The notes beneath the pieces are model-generated. The model had not been told where the DNA came from, did not search any database, and worked only from the letters and a program-made list of their open reading frames with translations. Positions 32,386 to 40,390 of a DNA stretch of 64,000 nt are shown one piece after another (the stretch's first letter is position 1; each line of letters begins with the position of its first letter). Location of the stretch: contig NZ_JALKFS010000005.1 of assembly GCF_023051145.1 (NCBI RefSeq), positions 806,001 to 870,000 on the forward strand, in the 5' to 3' direction. The translations under genes and the position numbers were made by a program. This DNA is from Williamsia sp. DF01-3 (GTDB lineage: Bacteria > Actinomycetota > Actinomycetes > Mycobacteriales > Mycobacteriaceae).

Positions 32386-33300
32386 GCGCCGCTGCGAGCA
32401 CCGCGGGGACGCCACGTGCCGAGCACGCCCATTCGGTGATGCACTGCAATCTCAACAGCGCCGACGTGGCCCGCTCGGAGAAATTCTATGGCGATCTGTT
32501 CAACGTGCGCGACCGGATGCGTTCACTGAGCCAGGACACCGACGGCCGGTTCATGGGTCTGTCCGAACACACCGCGAGCGAAACCGTGTTCATGTACGAC
32601 GAGCGCGGTCCGCGGTCCGCGCCGGCTTTGGAACTGGTTCAGTGGCATGACCCTGCGCTGATCGCGCGGTCGGATCTCGATGCCGACGCACCGAGCTTCC
32701 GGGTGATCGGCTTCCGCATGGACTCCCTGACAGCCTTTCCCGGTTCGGGCAACGTGGAGTCGGTGGTGGTGCGTGGACGGTCTCGCAAGGCAATTCGGAC
32801 CATCGATCCAGATGGGGTGACCGTCGAGACAGTGGAGATCGCGTCGGCGGACACCGATCCGGGATCGCCGATGCTGAGCCACGAGCGACTGGTGGTGAGC
32901 GACCTGGAGCGTTCGGTGGCGTGGTACTCGACCATCGGGTTCGTCGTTCGGCCCGACGACGACGACCTCACACGGTCGGTCCCGGGGGTTTCGCTGTACC
33001 TGCCCGAAGACCCCACGTTCTCGTTCGAACTCGAGTGCCCGCCGAACCAGGTGGAGATAGACCCCATTCGCCAATACGCAAGGGCTCTACCGGGTCGCCA
33101 TTGCGGTCGAAGACGTCAAGGACGCCCGCGCCGCGTTGGTGCGGGACGAGCCTGCGACGCCAGAGCCGGGATTCGTGCCGATGCCCGACGTGCCGACCGG
33201 AGGCTTCACCGTTCTGTTCCTGTCCGATCCCGACGGGCTTGTCGTCGAGTTGGTCGACCGCCCGCGGACGACCGTCCGGCGGCCCCTGCAACCGGTGTGA
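32382..33300 (+). pseudogene. VOC (glyoxalase/dioxygenase-fold) protein with one apparent frameshift
   Basis: Two VOC modules. Module 1 begins VMHCNLNSADVARSEKFYGD; module 2 begins LSHERLVVSDLERSVAWYS. After EIDPIR (near 33070) the reading frame runs into an unlike sequence, while the +1 frame continues NTQGLYRVAIAVEDVKDA, GFTVLFLSDPDGLVVELVDR and stops at 33300. One surplus base near 33062-33072 (CCCC or GCC) would explain this. If corrected, the protein has about 305 aa and a metal ligand in VVELVDR. GTG 32382 overlaps the SDR stop. VOC enzymes include extradiol dioxygenases, isomerases and epimerases; which applies is unclear. Confidence 0.75.
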
Positions 33301-33316
33301 TGGTCAGGGGTACAAG

Positions 33317-33790
33317 ATGATCGACATGTCGATCTCGGATCAGGTCGACCTCGAGTTGCTGCTGTCGCGATACACGGGGTTGGGTGACAGCGGGCGCGTG
33401 GACGAGTTCGCGGCCCTGTTCACCGGAGACGGTGTGCTCGATGTCGGCGGACGGCAGTTCGTCGGCCCCGCTGCCATCGCCGACTTCGCGAGACGGTCCG
33501 CAGTGGCGATGGGTGCGATCGAGGGCCTGCTGCCCGGCAACCACCATGTTTCGTCGCGGATGACCGATCGGGTCTCGGAGGACACCGCGCGTTCGCAGAG
33601 CGTGTTCTTGTTCATCGGTACAACCGGGCCCGATCATTGGGGTACCTACCGGGACCGCCTCGTGCGAACCGGCGATGGTTGGCGATTTGTCTCTCGCAGT
33701 GTGCGTTTCAGCGGATTCGCCGAGGCGTCGGGTGCGCGTGACTACGTCGAGTCGCTGACCCGGTCGGGCCCGGGGTCCGCTGGTGGGTGA
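33317..33790 (+). CDS. SnoaL-like/NTF2 family protein
   Basis: A 157-aa cone-fold protein. The N-terminal helices contain LLLSRYTGLGDSGRVDEFAA and LFTGDGVLDVGG; later strands include GNHHVSSRMTD, SQSVFLFIGTTGP and YRDRLVRTGDGWRFVSRSV. Relatives act as isomerases, dehydratases, or small subunits of ring-hydroxylating dioxygenases. ATG 33317 has AGGGG 6 nt upstream and lies 16 nt after the VOC stop, so it is the last gene of the isochorismatase-SDR-VOC-SnoaL unit. A strong hairpin follows (33829-33859). Confidence 0.85.
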   Translation: MIDMSISDQVDLELLLSRYTGLGDSGRVDEFAALFTGDGVLDVGGRQFVGPAAIADFARRSAVAMGAIEGLLPGNHHVSSRMTDRVSEDTARSQSVFLFIGTTGPDHWGTYRDRLVRTGDGWRFVSRSVRFSGFAEASGARDYVESLTRSGPGSAGG

Positions 33791-33828
33791 TCTGGGTCCG
33801 TTCAGGCGAATGGCCGCCACGGTCGCTC

Positions 33829-33859
33829 CGGTGCGGGCGCGTCCCGCGCGCCCGCACCG
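33829..33859. terminator. Perfect 13-bp hairpin, bidirectional terminator
   Basis: CGGTGCGGGCGCG (33829-33841) and CGCGCCCGCACCG (33847-33859) form a perfect stem with a 5-nt loop. It separates the SnoaL gene (plus, ends 33790) and the 53-aa acidic protein gene (minus, ends 33869). Confidence 0.75.
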
Positions 33860-33868
33860 AAGGCGTTG

Positions 33869-34030
33869 CTACCGGGGTCCGGGTGTGGCGTCGTCCACGA
33901 GTTCGGGATCGTCGTCGTCATCCTCGGGTTCCGGATTTGTTGCGTCTGTCGCGGTCTTCTCGTCACCGAGTCCGGCCTCTTCGAGACTGCTGACGTCGGT
34001 CACCGGCTGACTGTTGTCCAAACCTGACAT
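33869..34030 (-). CDS. 53-aa acidic small protein of unknown function
   Basis: A short gene with a good ribosome site (AGGAG, 5 nt before ATG 34030) and an intrinsically disordered, acidic product. It begins MSGLDNSQPVTDVSSLEEAG and contains EPEDDDDDPELVDDA. There is no Cys and no hydrophobic segment, so it is probably cytosolic. It is flanked by a terminator at its 3' end and an AT-rich promoter-like stretch (34045-34075, ATAGCTAACTATTTACA) at its 5' end, both consistent with an independently expressed gene. I do not recognise the family. A peptide modification precursor or a small regulator or chaperone are open possibilities. Confidence 0.6.
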   Translation of the reverse strand: MSGLDNSQPVTDVSSLEEAGLGDEKTATDATNPEPEDDDDDPELVDDATPGPR

Positions 34031-34373
34031 ATCGACTCCTGTCGTGTTATGAATAGCTAACTATTTACACTCTATAGGTCCGCGCGCGGCAGTGGTCGTG
34101 GTTGGGCTTTCCGATCACGGCGAGCACTGTCCGCGAACTGGTCGACGATATCGTCAAGGGCATGGCCGTAGCATCGAAGTGCGCTTTGAAGTGCGAAGAT
34201 GTTTGCAGCCATACGAGGTCGATCAGTCGATCGGCCAACATTTTGGGCGTCATTTGACGGTTTCGTTGACAATGCCGTCTCCGGGCTCTTACCGTGTACC
34301 CAGGCGGGATTTGCGGCGGGACCGCGGTGGCGCGTGTCGCGCGATCACTCTGCGAGGGAAAGGGACAGAACAC
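34031..34373. other. Divergent intergenic region upstream of DUF35-thiolase pair
   Basis: 343 bp without a convincing gene. AT-rich near 34045-34075, where AATAGCTAA (34052-34060) is the reverse of a TTAGCTATT element similar to the TTAGCTGATTA motif. A copy of the TTTGACG/CGAAAC element lies at 34254-34273. The rest has no feature I can name. Confidence 0.5.
34254..34273. promoter_or_regulatory. Variant TetR-type operator candidate
   Basis: Read on the minus strand this stretch contains AACGAAACCGTCAAA, close to GACGAAACTGTCAAA at 30721-30735. It lies 100 nt upstream of the DUF35 gene at 34374. The left half-site carries extra bases compared with the other copies, so it is weaker evidence. 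Confidence 0.35.
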
Positions 34374-34826
34374 ATGACCGAACAAGTACCGCTGGCGGAG
34401 GGGCTGTTCACCTGGCCCGCCGAGGAGCCGGCACTGCTCGCAGGCAGATCATCAGACGGCAGGCTCGTGTTCCCGTACCGACGGCACAAGATCGTCGGCA
34501 AGGTTCGTGAAGAACTGGAGCAGGTCGAGCTCCCCAGGCGCGGAACCCTCTGGACATTCACCACGCAGAAGTTCCGGCCACCTCAGCCGCCCTACAACGG
34601 CAACGACGACGCGAAAACCTTTGCGCCCTTTGCTGTGGGGTACGTGGAACTCGAAGGCGCGTTGCGGGTCGAAGCCCGGTTGACCGAGGCAGATCCGGAC
34701 AAGCTCACCATCGGCCAGGAGATGGAACTCAAGATCGTGCCCTTCGGCGTCGATGCCGAGGGCCGCGAAACAATGATCTACGCATTTGCGCCGGTCGAGA
34801 AAGGTCAGGACGATGTCGTCGAGTGA
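34374..34826 (+). CDS. DUF35 OB-fold protein without zinc ribbon
   Basis: A 150-aa protein in the position and size of a DUF35 thiolase partner. The OB-fold part is visible (RGTLWTFTTQKFRPPQPPYN, FAVGYVELEGALRVEARL, IGQEMELKIVPFG). There is no cysteine in the whole protein, so the usual N-terminal C-x2-C...C-x2-C ribbon is lost and replaced by LLAGRSSDGRLVFPYRRHK. Its stop overlaps the following thiolase-like gene by 14 nt (34813-34826). ATG 34374 is preceded by AAAGGGA. A complex with the 34813 product is likely. Confidence 0.8.
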   Translation: MTEQVPLAEGLFTWPAEEPALLAGRSSDGRLVFPYRRHKIVGKVREELEQVELPRRGTLWTFTTQKFRPPQPPYNGNDDAKTFAPFAVGYVELEGALRVEARLTEADPDKLTIGQEMELKIVPFGVDAEGRETMIYAFAPVEKGQDDVVE

Positions 34827-35961
34827 CGTAGCGATCATCGGTGTCGGGTTGCACCCGTTCGGCCGGTATCCCGGGAAGTCCGCGCTGGAGATGGGTGAGG
34901 ACGCCGTCTACGACGCGCTCACCGACGCGGGCATCGAATGGTCCGACGTGCAGGCGCTGTATGCGGGAAGCATGGAGGTCAAGAACCCGGAGGCGATCGT
35001 CGGTCTCCTGGGCCTGACCGGGGTCCCCGGGCGGGCGGTCTTCACCGGTTGCGCCACCGGAGCGACGTCGCTGGCGATGGCTGCCAACTCGATCAAGCTC
35101 GGTGAACACGACATCACCATCGCAGTCGGTCTGGACAAGCACGAGCGAGGTGCCTTCGCGGCACATCCTTCGGTGTCCGGACTGCCGGATTGGTACGGCG
35201 AGGCCGGCCTGTTCCTCACCACGCACTTCTTCGGCATGAAGATCAACCGGTACATGCACGATTTCGGGATCACCCCCGAGACACTGGCCAAGGTGTCGGC
35301 GAAGGCGATGCGCAACGGTGCGGGCAACCCGTTGGCCTGGCGCCGCAAAGCGTTGTCGGAGGAAGAGATCCTGAACTCTCAGATCCTCAACTACCCACTG
35401 ACCCAGTACATGTACTGCGGTCCGGACGAGGGCGCTGCTGCCGTTGTGCTGTGCCGTGCCGACAAGGCGCATTTCTACACCGACAAGCCGGTGTACCTGA
35501 GGGCCAGCACCCTGCGCAGCCGACGTGAGGGAGCGTTCGAACTGCTCAGCCCGTCCCTGCCCCTGGACACCGTGCCAAGCCCGACCGTCGACGCCTCCAA
35601 GGAGGCGTACGAGATCGCCGGGATCGGGCCGTCGGACGTGGATGTCATCCAGCTGCAGGACACCGACGCCGGGTCGGAGATCATCCACATGGCGGAGAAC
35701 GGCTTCTGCGCCGACGGTGAGCAGGAGAAGCTCATCGCCGCGGGTGAGACCGAGATCTCCGGACGATTGCCGATCAACACCGACGGCGGCTTGTTGGCCA
35801 ACGGGGAGCCGGTCGGCGCCTCCGGCCTGCGTCAGATCTTCGAACTCGTCAATCAGCTGCGTGGGCGAGCGGGTGACCGCCAGATCAACGATGCCAAGGT
35901 TGGATATGCCCAGCTCTACGGCGCGCCCGGAACGGCAGCGGTCACCATACTGTCAACCTGA
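34813..35961 (+). CDS. Thiolase-like Ltp/SCP-x family protein
   Basis: 382 aa. VIIGVGLHPFGR-like start (VAIIGVGLHPFGRYPG), nucleophile segment VFTGCATGATSLAMAA with Cys retained, and C-terminal INTDGGLLANGEPVGASGLR. Where SCP-x thiolases have His and Ltp2-type aldolases have Tyr, it reads VIQLQDTDAGSE (Gln), so the catalytic type is ambiguous. It pairs with the zinc-less DUF35 protein (14-nt overlap). Thiolysis, aldol chemistry or a structural role are all open. It converges with the TetR at 36022 with a strong hairpin between. Confidence 0.82.
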   Translation: MSSSDVAIIGVGLHPFGRYPGKSALEMGEDAVYDALTDAGIEWSDVQALYAGSMEVKNPEAIVGLLGLTGVPGRAVFTGCATGATSLAMAANSIKLGEHDITIAVGLDKHERGAFAAHPSVSGLPDWYGEAGLFLTTHFFGMKINRYMHDFGITPETLAKVSAKAMRNGAGNPLAWRRKALSEEEILNSQILNYPLTQYMYCGPDEGAAAVVLCRADKAHFYTDKPVYLRASTLRSRREGAFELLSPSLPLDTVPSPTVDASKEAYEIAGIGPSDVDVIQLQDTDAGSEIIHMAENGFCADGEQEKLIAAGETEISGRLPINTDGGLLANGEPVGASGLRQIFELVNQLRGRAGDRQINDAKVGYAQLYGAPGTAAVTILST

Positions 35962-36000
35962 TCGATCCGATCGTCCCTCGTCGACAAGAGCAGATCACAG

Positions 36001-36047
36001 ACGATTCGCTCGTCGCGGCAGTCATCTGCCGTTGGCGAGCGAATCGT
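36001..36047. terminator. Nested long hairpin overlapping the TetR stop codon
   Basis: ACGATTCGCTCG (36001-36012) pairs perfectly with CGAGCGAATCGT (36036-36047), and inside it CGGCAG (36016-36021) pairs with CTGCCG (36026-36031) around a 4-nt loop. The structure spans the 3' end of the TetR gene, whose stop codon (36022-36024) lies in the apical loop, and serves as a terminator between convergent genes. Confidence 0.6.
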
Positions 36048-36675
36048 GTATCTGCTCCCCGAGCGTCCGGATCATGTCGTCGTCGTCCACCGGCAACCGC
36101 CACACGCGGCTGTAGAAGTACGACTGGTCGAGCATGGCCATCATCGTCAACCCGAGCGCCTCGGGTGCTTCATAACGCCGCTGCTGGCGGGCGACGAGAT
36201 TGGTACCGAGGAGCCAGGCCACCCGCATCTGTGTCCGTTGCGAATTGCGGCGGAACTCGTCGTCGGTCGGCGCGGATTGGGTGGACGAGAAGATGAACGC
36301 GCCGTGCTGATCCATGAAGCTGAAGTACTGACGCACCCACGAGGTGACGTCGCCCAGCGAGGCCGGCGACGGCATGTCCGACCACAGCGACACCACCGCG
36401 ACGATCTCCTTGTAGGTCTCTTCGCCGATCGTGTTGAAGACTTCTCGCTTGTCACGGAAGTACGTGTAGAAGCCCGCGCGGGAGATTCCGCACGCGTCGG
36501 TGATGTTGTTGATCCGAGTGCCTGCGTAACCACGCTCGAGGAACAGCCGCCGGGACGCGTCGATGATCGCTTCGCGCGTGCGGACCGCTCGTTCACCGAG
36601 TGCGATGCCGTTCTCCGGCGCTGCGAGTGAACTGCCGGTTGCGCTCGTGCTGCGAGGTGCGTCGTGTGATGTCAT
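36022..36675 (-). CDS. TetR/AcrR family transcriptional regulator (paralogue of 2959)
   Basis: 217 aa with a disordered N-terminal arm (SHDAPRSTSATGSSLAAPEN). The HTH is REAIIDASRRLFLERGYAGT followed by RINNITDACGISRAGFYTYF and RDKREVF. The ligand domain shares WVRQYFSFMDQHGAF and LTMMAMLDQSYFYS with the regulator at 2959. ATG 36675 is chosen; ATG 36711 is in frame and neither has a strong ribosome site. It is divergent from the DUF35/aldolase/MaoC unit, with two TTGAC-N6-GTCA sites in the gap (36757, 36846). It probably represses that unit and itself. Confidence 0.87.
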   Translation of the reverse strand: MTSHDAPRSTSATGSSLAAPENGIALGERAVRTREAIIDASRRLFLERGYAGTRINNITDACGISRAGFYTYFRDKREVFNTIGEETYKEIVAVVSLWSDMPSPASLGDVTSWVRQYFSFMDQHGAFIFSSTQSAPTDDEFRRNSQRTQMRVAWLLGTNLVARQQRRYEAPEALGLTMMAMLDQSYFYSRVWRLPVDDDDMIRTLGEQIHDSLANGR

Positions 36676-36756
36676 GTGTAGTGGTGCCCCGTGGTTCCTC
36701 CGGCGACCCATGTTCCGCCGGTTGACGTGCGAAGTCGACGGACCTGGTATTCCTCC

Positions 36757-36772
36757 TTGACGTGTGGGTCAA
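36757..36772. promoter_or_regulatory. TTGAC-N6-GTCAA operator candidate (site 1)
   Basis: TTGACGTGTGGGTCAA is a perfect 5-bp inverted repeat with a 6-nt spacer in the divergent TetR/DUF35 gap. Another TTGACGT half-site lies at 36722-36728. It has the same architecture as 30718-30733. Confidence 0.5.
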
Positions 36773-36845
36773 CTATACGTGCCTCGCCGTCGAATACGGC
36801 AGCACAAACCCCCGATGTGGTGGCAGAAGACCACTGTGCAGTTAC

Positions 36846-36861
36846 TTGACGTTGTTGTCAG
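36846..36861. promoter_or_regulatory. TTGAC-N6-GTCA operator candidate (site 2)
   Basis: TTGACGTTGTTGTCAG repeats the layout of site 1, 89 nt further on and about 90 nt upstream of the GTG start of the DUF35 gene. Two sites in one gap suggest control of both divergent promoters. Confidence 0.45.
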
Positions 36862-36947
36862 CGGAGGCATAACGTGAGGCTTGAATCACAATCGGTGCAA
36901 TCAGTTGTCCAATCTCCGTGCCGACTTCGGAACTCCAGGAGCCAGAT

Positions 36948-37379
36948 GTGACCATCCCATACGTACGACCGGAGTTCCGGATGCTTCCGGCTCCGACGCC
37001 GCAATCGCAGGAGTACTGGACGGGAGGACGCAACGGAGAGTTGCTTGTCCACCGTTGTCATTCCTGCACCAACTTCTTTCTCCCCGGGGCGCCCGCGTGC
37101 TGGCGGTGCCAGAGCACGGATGTGGCACCGGAGCCGGTGTCCGGCCGCGGAACCGTGGCGGCGTTCACGGTGAACCGACAGACCTGGATCCCGGCGTTCC
37201 CGCCCCCGTACACCGTTGCGTTCATCGAATTGGCCGAGCAACCGGACACTCGCGTGGTCAGCAACGTGGTCGACATCGATCCGGAGGACGTGACGATCGG
37301 CCTCGAGGTCGAGGTCTTCTTCGAAGAGTGGGAAGACGTCTGGATTCCCCTGTTCCGCCCGGTGAAGGAGTCGAACTGA
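36948..37379 (+). CDS. DUF35 OB-fold protein with zinc ribbon (aldolase partner)
   Basis: A 143-aa DUF35 protein. The zinc ribbon is HRCHSCTNFFL plus ACWRCQS (two C-x2-C pairs). The OB-fold follows with GRGTVAAFTVNRQTWIPAF, VAFIELAEQPDTRVVSNV and LEVEVFFEEW. GTG 36948 has AGGAG 6 nt upstream; an earlier in-frame ATG lacks one. The stop and the next ATG share one base (37379). By analogy with the ChsH2 DUF35 domain, it should bind and stabilise the thiolase-fold aldolase encoded next. Confidence 0.88.
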   Translation: MTIPYVRPEFRMLPAPTPQSQEYWTGGRNGELLVHRCHSCTNFFLPGAPACWRCQSTDVAPEPVSGRGTVAAFTVNRQTWIPAFPPPYTVAFIELAEQPDTRVVSNVVDIDPEDVTIGLEVEVFFEEWEDVWIPLFRPVKESN

Positions 37380-38571
37380 TGGGTGAGCGCGGAGGCCCTT
37401 TCGAGGGCAAGGCCGTTGTGACGGGTGCCGGCAAGTCGCAGGTGGGACGGCGGCTCGGGCGAACCGGCCTCGACCTCACAATCGAGGCGTCGTTGCGCGC
37501 CATAGCCGACGCCGGGCTCTCGCCCGCCGACATCGACGGGGTGGCCAGCTATCCCGGTCCGGGCGTGCCCGATCCGGGCTTTTCCGGTGCCACCGTTCAC
37601 GATCTGCGCAATGCACTGGGTCTGCGGAGCAACTGGTACATCAGCAGTTCGGAGACCGCGGGGCAGATCGGTCCGGTCATCGAGGCATGTATGGCGGTGG
37701 CCACCGGGCTGGCCGATCACGTACTCTGCTACCGGTCGGTCTGGGAGTCCACTGCGCAGGCATCCAAAGGTCGCGGTTCGGTGTTGATCGGTGAGGGACG
37801 GGCGAACCCGCATCACGAGTTCTTCGGGCCGTACGGTGCCATCTCGGCCGCGAACTGGCTGGCCATGCCCGCGCAGCGGTACATGCACGAGTTCGGTCTG
37901 ACCCGTGAGCAGCTCGGCGCGATCGCCGTCAATGCGAGAACAAACGCCGCACTCAATCCGGACGCAATCTACCGCGATCCGATGTCGCTGCAGGACTATC
38001 TCGATTCGCGGATGATTTCTGACCCGTTCTGCCTCTACGACTGCGACGTGCCGTGTGACGGCGCCACCGCGGTCGTCATCTCGCGCCGGGATGCGGCGAA
38101 AGGGCTTCCGAGACAACCACTCACCGTGGAATCGGTCGGAACGGGGATGTTCGAGCGGGCCACCTGGGACCAGCGCAAAGACCTGACAACGATGGCCGCA
38201 CACGACACTGCTGCCACCTTGTGGAACCGCACCGACCTGACCGTAGCGGACGTCGACTTCGCGCAGCTCTACGACGGTTTCAGCTTTCTGACGGTGCAGT
38301 GGCTCGAAGCGCTCGGCTTCTGTGAGCATGGCAAGGTGGGCCAGTACATCGAAGGCGGCGAACGCATCGCGCTGGACGGAGAACTCCCGGTCAACACCAG
38401 CGGGGGCAGCTCTCGGGTGGCCGCCTGCACGGCATGGGGTTCTTGCACGAGGCCTGTGTCCAGCTCTGGGGCGAGGGTGGCGAACGACAGATCCGTGCCG
38501 ATACCGATGTCGCCGTCGTCGCCGTGGGCGGTGGCCCCGTGGCCGGGGCGATGTTGCTCAGTTCCAGGTGA
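37379..38571 (+). pseudogene. Thiolase-fold Ltp-type aldolase homologue with an apparent 3' frameshift
   Basis: About 397 aa if corrected. It reads ITIEAS-like family segments (TIEASLRAIADAGLSPADID) through LPVNTSGG at 38400. The frame is then lost at a run of five G (38402-38406); adding one base restores LSGGRLHGMGFLHEACVQLW, GERQIRADTDVAVVAVGG and a stop at 38571. The Cys nucleophile is missing (SSSETAGQIGPVIEAC aligned to the thiolase motif), and Tyr replaces the thiolase His (FAQLYDGFSFLTV), as in Ltp2-type retro-aldolases. The intact DUF35 partner and MaoC neighbour favour a functional gene and a homopolymer error, but real decay is possible. Confidence 0.75.
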
Positions 38572-38637
38572 TCCGGGCCCATCGGCGTCGGCACCGTCCG
38601 GCATCAATCACATCCACAACGGAAAGGTAAGTTGCAC

Positions 38638-39093
38638 ATGGAGATCTACCGCGGAATCGCGGATCTCGAGGCGGCCGTCGGCAAAGAGCTGGGGCCGACC
38701 GAGTGGTTTGCAGTCGAACAGGACCGCGTCGACGGTTTCGCCGATGTCACCGAAGACCATCAGTGGATTCACGTCGACACCGAGAAGGCCGCGGGCGGGC
38801 CGTTCGGTGCGACGATTGCGCACGGGTTCCTGTCGCTGTCTCTGGTGCCGTATTTCGTGAGCCAGCTGCGCCGTATCGAGGGCGCCAAGATGGGAGTCAA
38901 CTACGGACTCGACCGCGTCAGGTTTCCCTCGCCGGTCCGCGTCGGCAGCAGGATCCGCGCCCGCACCGTCGTCAAAACCGCCGACCGTATCGACGACAAT
39001 TCGGTGCAGTTGGTCATGCGCACCACGATCGAGGTCGAAGGAAGCGAAAAGCCGGGCTGTGTGGCCGATTTAGTGAGCCGGCACTACTTCTGA
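38638..39093 (+). CDS. MaoC-like enoyl-CoA hydratase
   Basis: A 151-aa single hotdog (R)-specific hydratase. FADVTEDHQWIHVDTEKA contains the catalytic Asp and His of hydratase motif 2; PFGATIAHGFLSLSL and YGLDRVRFPSPVRVGSRIRA follow as usual. ATG 38638 is used; a TTG at 38632 is in frame after GGAAAGG. It sits directly after the DUF35 and aldolase-like genes; in cholesterol side-chain degradation a MaoC hydratase (ChsH1/H2) feeds the Ltp2 aldolase, so hydration of an enoyl-CoA before retro-aldol cleavage is the likely role. It ends before a strong terminator. Confidence 0.9.
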   Translation: MEIYRGIADLEAAVGKELGPTEWFAVEQDRVDGFADVTEDHQWIHVDTEKAAGGPFGATIAHGFLSLSLVPYFVSQLRRIEGAKMGVNYGLDRVRFPSPVRVGSRIRARTVVKTADRIDDNSVQLVMRTTIEVEGSEKPGCVADLVSRHYF

Positions 39094-39122
39094 CCCATCG
39101 CCGGTCGGCCGGACACATGACG

Positions 39123-39153
39123 AGGCCCGCAGGTCATCGAGACCTGCGGGCCT
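39123..39153. terminator. Perfect 13-bp hairpin terminator
   Basis: AGGCCCGCAGGTC (39123-39135) and GACCTGCGGGCCT (39141-39153) pair without mismatch around a 5-nt loop, followed by TGTCC. It lies between the convergent MaoC gene and thiolase gene. Confidence 0.8.
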
Positions 39154-39191
39154 TGTCCGGTTCGTGTGGCGATCAGCCCTCGATGACCCGA

Positions 39192-40390
39192 TCAGACCTC
39201 GATGACCATGGCCGCACCCATACCGCCGCCGGCACACATCGCGATGACCCCGATTCCGCCGCCGATTCGGCGCAGTTCGTAGACCATGGTGGTGGCCATG
39301 CGGGCACCGGTGGCGGCAATGGGATGCCCGAGGCTGATACCCGAGCCGGACACATTGACCTTGTCCTCCTCCAATTCGAGCACCTTGGTGCAGGCGATGG
39401 CCTGCGCCGCGAACGCTTCGTTGATGTCGAAGAGACGAACGTCCTTGAGCGACAGGCCCGCTCGGGCGAGCGCCCGCGGGATGGCGATCGTCGGCCCGAT
39501 GGCCGTCTTGTTCGGTTCGACACCCACCGCCGCCCACGAGCGGATGACACCGAGCGTCTCCAGTCCCTCTGCCTTCGCGAGTCCGTCCGAGACGACCGTG
39601 AGCGCGGCGGCCGCGTCGTTGATGCCCGAGGAATTGCCCGCGGTCACCGAGAAGCCCTCGATCTCCGGATGGATCACACGAAGATTCGACAGGACCTCGA
39701 GGCTCGTTCCGCGTCGTGGGTGTTCGTCGACGGCGAACTCCACGGTCTCGCCGGCCTTGTTCGTCACCGAGATCGGCACGATCTCGGAATCAAGCGGCCC
39801 TCGTCGATGGCTGCGATCGCGCGTTCGTGCGATCGTGCCGCCCACTCGTCCTGTTGCACGCGGCTCACGTCATACTGCACGGCTGCGTTCCAGCCCACGG
39901 TGATCGACATGTCCATGGACGGTGCGTCGGGAGTTCCGGGATGAGATGGGGAGTACCACGGGTCCGTCCAGTCGTCGGCGCTCTTGCCGGACGTTCCGGG
40001 AGTGCGGCGCCGTCCGACCGGTGCCAGGGACGCGGCCTCGGTTCCGCCTGCGATCACTGCGTCGCCCATGCCGGACATGATGGTCGCAGCGGCCGATGCG
40101 ACGGCCGACAGGCCGGTGGCGCATTGCCGGTTGACGGCCAACCCGGGCACCGAGGTCAGGCCGTTTGCGGCCGCGACGTAGCGGGCGATGTCCCCGCCGC
40201 CCTGATAGACCTCGCCGAGTACCAGATCGTCGAAGACCTCCGGCGACAGTCCCGACCGTTTGACGACATTGGTGACCACATGACCGGCGAGATCCTCGGC
40301 AGTCGTCTCTGTCAGCGTGCCCTTGCGTGCGGTACCGATCGGCGTGCGGCAGGCCGCCGTGATCACCGCCCGGGGTTGTTCTGTTCCCAC
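39192..40390 (-). pseudogene. Acetyl-CoA C-acyltransferase (thiolase) with one apparent frameshift
   Basis: A classical thiolase of about 400 aa if corrected. The N-terminal part is AVITAACRTPIGTARKG with nucleophile segment VNRQCATGLSAVASAA. After SHERAIAAIDEGR (near 39795) the frame must gain one base to continue LDSEIVPISVTNKAG and reach NEAFAAQAIACTKV, SLGHPIAATGARMA and MCAGGGMGAAM, so all three catalytic segments exist. The lost base is probably in a GGG/CCC run. GTG 40390 has AGGAGG upstream. It resembles FadA5-type thiolases acting on steroid side chains, though this is not certain. It is divergent from the synthetase at 40657. Confidence 0.78.
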
